Assembly: GCA_028871175.1 (NCBI GenBank)
Contig: JAGWNU010000002.1
Span: 1-64,000, forward strand
Source of the DNA: Burkholderiaceae bacterium
GTDB lineage: Bacteria > Pseudomonadota > Gammaproteobacteria > Burkholderiales > Burkholderiaceae
Reading direction: 5' to 3'
Length of the DNA: 64,000 nucleotides
Within the stretch, counting starts at the first letter, position 1. Each line of letters opens with the position of its first letter. Under the pieces are notes generated by a model. The model had not been told where the DNA came from. It searched no databases and worked only from the letters and a program-made list of their open reading frames with translations. Shown one piece after another: positions 60,401-64,000 of the stretch. The position numbers and the translations under genes are program-made.

Positions 60401-62396
60401 CTTCGAAACGGGTACGGGCTTCGTCGAGATCGACCTCGCTGCCGTCCATGGTCTCCATGCCGAAATCGTGCATCCAGATGGGCGGAGCGTCGGCGGGTTC
60501 GATGCAGTAGGGCCGCTCTTCGTTGACGCGCACGCCCAGGTGCTCGAGCATCGGCAGGCTTTGCGACAGCGAGGTCGGCTGGCCGGCGCGGTAGATCTTG
60601 AAGCGCACTGCGCCGGCCGGCGCTTCGAGCGGGCGATACAACTGCATCGCCAGCTGATTGCCGCTGGCGGGGTCGGCCAGCAGAGGTTCCATCAATTCGA
60701 TGTCGCGCACCGCCAGGCGTGCCGGATAGTCCTCGCGGAAGCCTGCCGGAAAGGCGTCGGTGTATCGGCGCAGCAGGCGGTTGCGGCGCTCCTCGCCGCC
60801 GCGTTCGAGCAGCGCATCGGCGAGATCATCCTGCCAGCGCCGCGCCGCTTGCACGACGCGGTCTTCGAGTTCGGCGACGTCCACGTCGGGCACATTGCCC
60901 GGCTGCGTACGCACGGTGATGTGGATGCGTGCGAGCATCGATTCCGACAGTAGCGGAGTGAATTCGACAGCGGTGCCGTGATACGCATCCTGCAGCAGTT
61001 TCTGGATGCGCACACGCAGGTCGGTGTTGAACTTTTCGCGCGGCACGAACACCAGGCACGACACAAAGCGGTCGAACGGATCGCGGCGCACGAACAGCCG
61101 CGTGCGCTGCCGCTCCTGCAGCCGCAGGATACCGAGCGCGATGTCGTACAGCGCCTCGCTGTCGATCTGGAACAGTTCGTCCCGCGGGTACTGTTCCAGG
61201 ATCGTGACCAGCGTCTTGGCCAGGTGCCCGTTGGGCAGGAAGCCGGTACGGTGGATGACGCTGGCGACCTTGCGCCGCACCAGGGGAATCTCCTCGGCCG
61301 GCACCATGTAGACGTTCGACGTGTACAGCCCGAGGAACCGCCGCTGCCCGCAGACGCGGCCTTCGGCGTCGAACAGCTTGATGCCGACGTAATCGAGGTA
61401 GCCTGGACGGTGCACCGTTGCGCGTGTATTGGCCTTGGTCAGGAAGATCGGTTCGGGCGCATCGATGAACCTGGCGGCCCCTGGGGCGAGCCGCGTCGTG
61501 TCCGGCGTCGCGGGATCGCGTAGCGTCTCGCGCAGCACGCCCAGCCCCGTGCCTGGCATGCCGCGCAGGTAATGGCCGTCGTTCTGGATCACGAGTGCGT
61601 AGTCGCGATAGCCGAGGAACGTGAAATGCCGCTCCAGCATCCAGGCGAGGAAGGCTTGTGTTTCGGCAATCTCCGCGCGCTCCACTTCGCTGGTCGAGGC
61701 CTGAGCGGCACGCGCCGCAAGGGTATCGATGGCCGCTTGTGCGGCGGCCTGCATCGGTTTCCAGTCTTCCACCGCCGCGCGCACGTCGCGCAGCACGCGG
61801 ACCAGCCCATCGTGCAGCGCCTGCATGCGCGCGGGTTCGGAGAAGCGATCGACCTCGATGTGGATGTACGACTCGAACCGCGCCGCGCCGCCGTTCACGT
61901 GGTCCGCATCGGTGGGCGTATCAGGCATGTCGCCGGCGAGGGCGGCCGGGCGCAGCACGCCGCCGCCTGCCGCCACTGCCACGCGCATGCCGGACGCATC
62001 GCGCTGCATGCGGTAGACCGGGTGGAAGCCTGAATGCAGCGCCAGGCCCTGCCGGTTGATTTCCATGGTGACGGAATCAAACAGGAAGGGCATGTCATCA
62101 TTGACGATCTCGACCACGGTGTGGCCGCAGTACCAGCCATGCTGTTCCAGGCTCGGGTTGTAGATGCGCACGCGCGGCTGCCCCGAGACGAACTTCTGGC
62201 CGAGCTGCCAGTGCGCCATCGCCGCACCGTACAGGTCGGCCACGCTGCGCGAGATGACGTCTTCGGGGTCGGCCAGGCCGTAGTAATGCTGCAGGTAAGG
62301 CTCGAACAGCGCAGCGATATCGGGTGCACGTTCATGTGCGAGGGCCACCGCATCCGCCATGTGCCGACGGACCTTGTCTTCTTGTTGGGCAGACAT
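57480..62396 (-). CDS. gdhB: NAD-dependent glutamate dehydrogenase, large (180 kDa) type
   Basis: Oxidative deamination of glutamate to 2-oxoglutarate and ammonium. The start at 62394-62396 (MSAQQEDKVR) has a strong GGGAGG site and gives 1638 residues, the size class of the large bacterial NAD-GDHs. A long N-terminal regulatory region with ACT-like parts (about 1-700) precedes the catalytic domain (about 720-1220, with GGKVARGGLRWSDR, VPVGSKGGFV and VGVGDMSGDVFGNGM for the nucleotide) and a C-terminal helical region. It reads leftward, divergent from the GNAT gene. No frameshift seen. Confidence 0.93.
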   Translation of the reverse strand: MSAQQEDKVRRHMADAVALAHERAPDIAALFEPYLQHYYGLADPEDVISRSVADLYGAAMAHWQLGQKFVSGQPRVRIYNPSLEQHGWYCGHTVVEIVNDDMPFLFDSVTMEINRQGLALHSGFHPVYRMQRDASGMRVAVAAGGGVLRPAALAGDMPDTPTDADHVNGGAARFESYIHIEVDRFSEPARMQALHDGLVRVLRDVRAAVEDWKPMQAAAQAAIDTLAARAAQASTSEVERAEIAETQAFLAWMLERHFTFLGYRDYALVIQNDGHYLRGMPGTGLGVLRETLRDPATPDTTRLAPGAARFIDAPEPIFLTKANTRATVHRPGYLDYVGIKLFDAEGRVCGQRRFLGLYTSNVYMVPAEEIPLVRRKVASVIHRTGFLPNGHLAKTLVTILEQYPRDELFQIDSEALYDIALGILRLQERQRTRLFVRRDPFDRFVSCLVFVPREKFNTDLRVRIQKLLQDAYHGTAVEFTPLLSESMLARIHITVRTQPGNVPDVDVAELEDRVVQAARRWQDDLADALLERGGEERRNRLLRRYTDAFPAGFREDYPARLAVRDIELMEPLLADPASGNQLAMQLYRPLEAPAGAVRFKIYRAGQPTSLSQSLPMLEHLGVRVNEERPYCIEPADAPPIWMHDFGMETMDGSEVDLDEARTRFEDAFARIWSGELENDDLNRLVLLAGLTWREVRILRAYARYIRQIGSAFSNAYMESALNGNPSISRALVHLFLVRFDPALEAAERTRRGDTLRRQIDEALEEVPNLDEDRILRQFLGVLEATLRTNYFQDAAPDGQPKPYLSFKFDPARVPGLPEPKPMFEIWVYSPRVEGVHLRGGKVARGGLRWSDRREDFRTEVLGLVKAQMVKNTVIVPVGSKGGFVVKQPPPASDRDAYLAEGVACYQTFLRGLLDLTDNYADGRLMPPRDVVRYDEDDPYLVVAADKGTATFSDYANAISAEYGFWLGDAFASGGSVGYDHKKMAITARGAWESVKRHFSELGVDTQTQDFTVVGVGDMSGDVFGNGMLLSRHIRLLAAFDHRHIFLDPSPDAAASFAERARLFSLPRSSWADYDRALISPGGGVFPRTAKAIALSPQVRAMLDVSATEMAPNDLLHAILKAPVDLLYNGGIGTYIKASTETHAQVGDRANDGLRVNGAALRCKVVAEGGNLGCTQLGRIEYAQHGGRINTDAIDNSAGVDCSDHEVNIKILLGLVVADGEMTLKQRNTLLAEMTDEVGELVLRDNYFQTQALSLARTRTALWLDSEARLMRHLERNRRLNRAIEFLPADEEIDTRRAAGGGLTTPERAVLMAYSKMWLVDVLLGSDLPDQPFIAQGLPSYFPQPLHVRCHAAIPRHPLRREILATMHANALVNRAGITFVHRLAEETGAEPLAVVWASLVARAVYRLDTLWHEVDGLDAKVSHDTQAALFAALAQLHERATLWFLRRRLSDVPATVEHFRAAVDALGPDVDTLQTEASMQATEPQRQALIEAGVPEGLARMATGVTARVSLLDIAEVAAASACDTRLAARVYFVLDQPLGYGWLQAGILGLPAQTHWQMLARATLLEELGQLRRRLTGSVLRDAPAGAGAEALVQTWQTARQDALVRYNRVMADQMTGGPADLAMLSVGLRALAEVEA

Positions 62397-62581
62397 GGCT
62401 TGCCTCCCGAAAATGGGCCAATTCATGCTACGCCGCGTGCCCATGACTGGCAATCGGGAGAGGAGGGCCGCCCGCACCGGGGCGAATCTCGTTGACGGCG
62501 GCATCCAGTCTTCTGGAAAATGCCTCCAACATGCTGGAATTGACAGCGACTGCCACACCCTTCTGCACATCGGAGCACCGC

Positions 62582-63130
62582 ATGCCTTCCCCGCGACCGA
62601 ACGACGACATCCGCCTGATCGACTGCAACGAGGCCGAACACGCATCGGCCATCCTGGATATCCTCAACGAGGCGATCGTCAATTCCACCGCGCTGTATGA
62701 CTACGTCCCACGGCCGCCGCAGGCCATGCAGGTGTGGTTTGCCGCCAAGCGCGCGGGCGGGTTTCCGGTCGTCGGCGCAGTCGACGCCTCGGACCGCCTG
62801 CTTGGCTTCGCCAGCTGGGGCACGTTCCGCGCGTTCCCGGCCTACAAGTACACGGTGGAGCACAGCGTGTACGTGCACCACAGCAGCCGCGGGCGCGGAC
62901 TGGGCGAACGTCTGCTGCAAGAGTTGATCCGGCGCGCGCAGGCGGCGCAGGTCCATGTGCTGGTCGGCTGCATCGACGCGGCCAATGCAGGGAGCGTCGC
63001 GTTGCACACCCGGCTGGGGTTTGTGCACGCTGGGACGATCAAGGAGGCTGGGTTCAAGTTCGGGCGCTGGCTGGATGCCGCGTTCTACCAGCTCAACCTC
63101 GCGACACCCGAACACCCTGTGGACGGCTGA
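62582..63130 (+). CDS. GNAT-family N-acetyltransferase (phosphinothricin acetyltransferase-like)
   Basis: 182 residues from ATG 62582. The acetyl-CoA-binding segment reads HHSSRGRGLGERLLQELI, the R/Q-x-x-G-x-G/A motif of GNAT, and the opening (EAIVNSTALYDYVPR) together with NAGSVALHTRLGFVHAGTI closely follows the PAT/Bar and MddA branch that acetylates phosphinothricin, methionine sulfoximine or similar compounds. The natural substrate is unknown. It is divergent from the glutamate dehydrogenase gene. Confidence 0.85.
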   Translation: MPSPRPNDDIRLIDCNEAEHASAILDILNEAIVNSTALYDYVPRPPQAMQVWFAAKRAGGFPVVGAVDASDRLLGFASWGTFRAFPAYKYTVEHSVYVHHSSRGRGLGERLLQELIRRAQAAQVHVLVGCIDAANAGSVALHTRLGFVHAGTIKEAGFKFGRWLDAAFYQLNLATPEHPVDG

Positions 63131-63175
63131 GCGTGGTGTGCTCGCACGCCGCGTGGCTGTCACGCGGCCAGTGCG

Positions 63176-63508
63176 TCAGCCCTTGGCGATGACGTTGATG
63201 CGCAGCGCGTCGGCGCCCGCCGCGATGGCAAGCAACCGGTCGACGTTCGGATGCGCGCCCGGGCGATGGCGGGCATCCGCCGTATGCTCGGCAAATACCG
63301 CGAGGCCGTGCTGGGCGGCCGCGGCATCGAGCTGACCGAATGCCTGCTGGAGATAGTGGTACACCGCGAGCGAACCTTGCTTGCCGGGCTTGTTCTCGAT
63401 ATCGGCCACCACGGCGCCCTGGCTGTCGACCAGGTCGATGCGCTCGATACCGTCAATGGCGGGCAACTGGGCAAGGTTGTCCTTGAATACGGGGGTGGGC
63501 TGAATCAT
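63176..63508 (-). CDS. DUF2322 family protein
   Basis: Small soluble protein of 110 residues. From memory it matches DUF2322: the opening MIQPTPVFKDNLAQLP, the middle DIENKPGKQGSLAVYHYLQQ and the end AEHTADARHRPGAHPNVDRLL are characteristic of that conserved family. The function is unknown. It lies convergent to the GNAT gene, 45 bp away, and in front of the IS-disrupted DUF1801 gene. Confidence 0.75.
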   Translation of the reverse strand: MIQPTPVFKDNLAQLPAIDGIERIDLVDSQGAVVADIENKPGKQGSLAVYHYLQQAFGQLDAAAAQHGLAVFAEHTADARHRPGAHPNVDRLLAIAAGADALRINVIAKG

Positions 63509-63594
63509 GACGGCAGTGGCTCCGTTGGTTGGTCAGGGTGGGCCGGAACAGGCGGGGCCGTATCTTAGCCGTACTGGCCAGCCCGACGCGAGTG

Positions 63595-63783
63595 CTAGCG
63601 CGTTGCCTTCTGCTGGTTGACCGCAACGGCGGCCTGTATGAGGGCCGTCAGTGCTGGTTCGTTGACTGTGTCGCCCTCGCGAAAATCGATGGCGCGACGG
63701 GTATTGCCTTCCAGGCTCGCGTTGAACAGCCCTGCGGGGTCGGGCACGGAGGCGCCCTTGGCAAACGTCATCTTGACCAGGTG
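63595..63783 (-). pseudogene. DUF1801 family gene, 3' part only, interrupted by an IS200/IS605 element
   Basis: 62 codons and a stop encode the C-terminal half of a DUF1801 protein (LVKMTFAKGASVPDPAGLF, then NASLEGNTRRAIDFREGD). The reading frame comes straight out of the end of an IS200/IS605-type element at about 63783, so the N-terminal half has been separated by the insertion. It may continue beyond the element outside the window. Confidence 0.8.
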
Positions 63784-64000
63784 AGCGACAAGCCCCGCCG
63801 TTTAGGGCGGGGAAGGATAGCGTGGACGGCGTAGCCGTCCTTGTCTTTGGGGTTCAGTGTGGCGTTTGCTGCTGCTCGATGTACTGGCGCACGATGGAAA
63901 TCGGCGCACCGCCACAGCTTGAGGCAAAGTAGGACGGCGACCACAGCACGCCTTTCCAGTATCGCTTCTGGATGTCGGGTCGCCCCTTGCGCAGCAGGCG
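63784..64000 (-). mobile_element. IS200/IS605-family insertion element, right part (continues past the window)
   Basis: The end of the element is marked by two subterminal hairpins: CCCCGCC/GGCGGGG (63793-63812) and GGACGGC/GCCGTCC around GTA (63824-63840). Such imperfect or perfect hairpins are what the Y1 transposase TnpA recognises. The 3' end of tnpA lies just inside. The insertion point is inside a DUF1801 gene. Only one end is visible. Confidence 0.82.
63854..64000 (-). CDS. tnpA: IS200/IS605 Y1-type transposase TnpA, C-terminal part
   Basis: 48 codons plus stop, open through the right edge. The sequence RYWKGVLWSPSYFASSCGGAP and the following RQYIEQQ closely follow the C-terminal end of TnpA in the IS200 group, where K-x-x-x-W-S-x-S-Y and GGAP are conserved. 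The catalytic HUH motif and Tyr would lie outside this window. The minus strand places the transposase start off the right edge. Confidence 0.85.
   Translation of the reverse strand, partial: RLLRKGRPDIQKRYWKGVLWSPSYFASSCGGAPISIVRQYIEQQQTPH

Overview
The window is GC-rich and densely coded, and it looks like a secondary replicon (chromosome 2 or megaplasmid) of a Ralstonia-type betaproteobacterium. Pointers are the zwf-pgl-glk/hexR-edd glucose cluster, a pgaABCD operon, a caa3-type oxidase operon, a 1638-residue NAD-glutamate dehydrogenase, and overall protein style. The genus is an inference from gene content and recalled family resemblance; no search was run. I saw no tRNA, rRNA, CRISPR array or replication origin.

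Layout. 1-1236: ridA and a left-truncated D-amino acid dehydrogenase. 1688-8584: a membrane protein, then a three-gene RND efflux operon. 8906-11993: SDR oxidoreductase, DUF421 protein, a small charged protein and an NRAMP-type transporter. 12075-13608: a tiny alcohol dehydrogenase remnant and a PLP-dependent Cys/Met-type enzyme. 13630-18206: cytochrome c oxidase operon (subunit II with fused cytochrome c, subunit I, two subunit III-like proteins, subunit IV). 18429-20097: membrane protein, DUF3293 protein, universal stress protein. 20114-26334: Entner-Doudoroff glucose genes edd, zwf, pgl, glk and the regulator hexR, with two matching operator-like palindromes in the edd-zwf gap. 26456-30135: two-component system followed by a DegP/MucD protease behind a PmrA/QseB-like box. 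30220-36508: periplasmic chorismate mutase, Crp/Fnr regulator, ketopantoate-reductase-like protein, PhoD phosphatase, and a secreted beta-propeller/discoidin protein.

37049-45590: EAL-CBS-GGDEF protein, decayed MerR/TipAS regulator with its promoter still visible, divergent aldo/keto reductase and LysR pair, APC permease, MATE exporter, XRE-cupin regulator. 45678-47902: threonine degradation (kbl, tdh) behind two tandem palindromes. 48861-56758: a LuxR-type regulator with a degenerate receiver, then pgaABCD for poly-N-acetylglucosamine, ending in a strong terminator; PgaD has an unusually long C-terminal tail. 57153-63508: small protein, NAD-glutamate dehydrogenase, GNAT acetyltransferase, DUF2322 protein. 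63595-64000: the 3' end of a DUF1801 gene cut by an IS200/IS605 element that runs off the right edge.

Functional themes are carbon and amino-acid catabolism (glucose via Entner-Doudoroff, threonine, glutamate, D-amino acids), envelope stress and efflux, and biofilm matrix production. I did not find an obviously new multi-gene system. The best leads are the PNAG locus with a phosphorylation-deficient-looking regulator and extended PgaD, the NRAMP paralogue with altered metal-site residues, and several clear operator sites and gene remnants.
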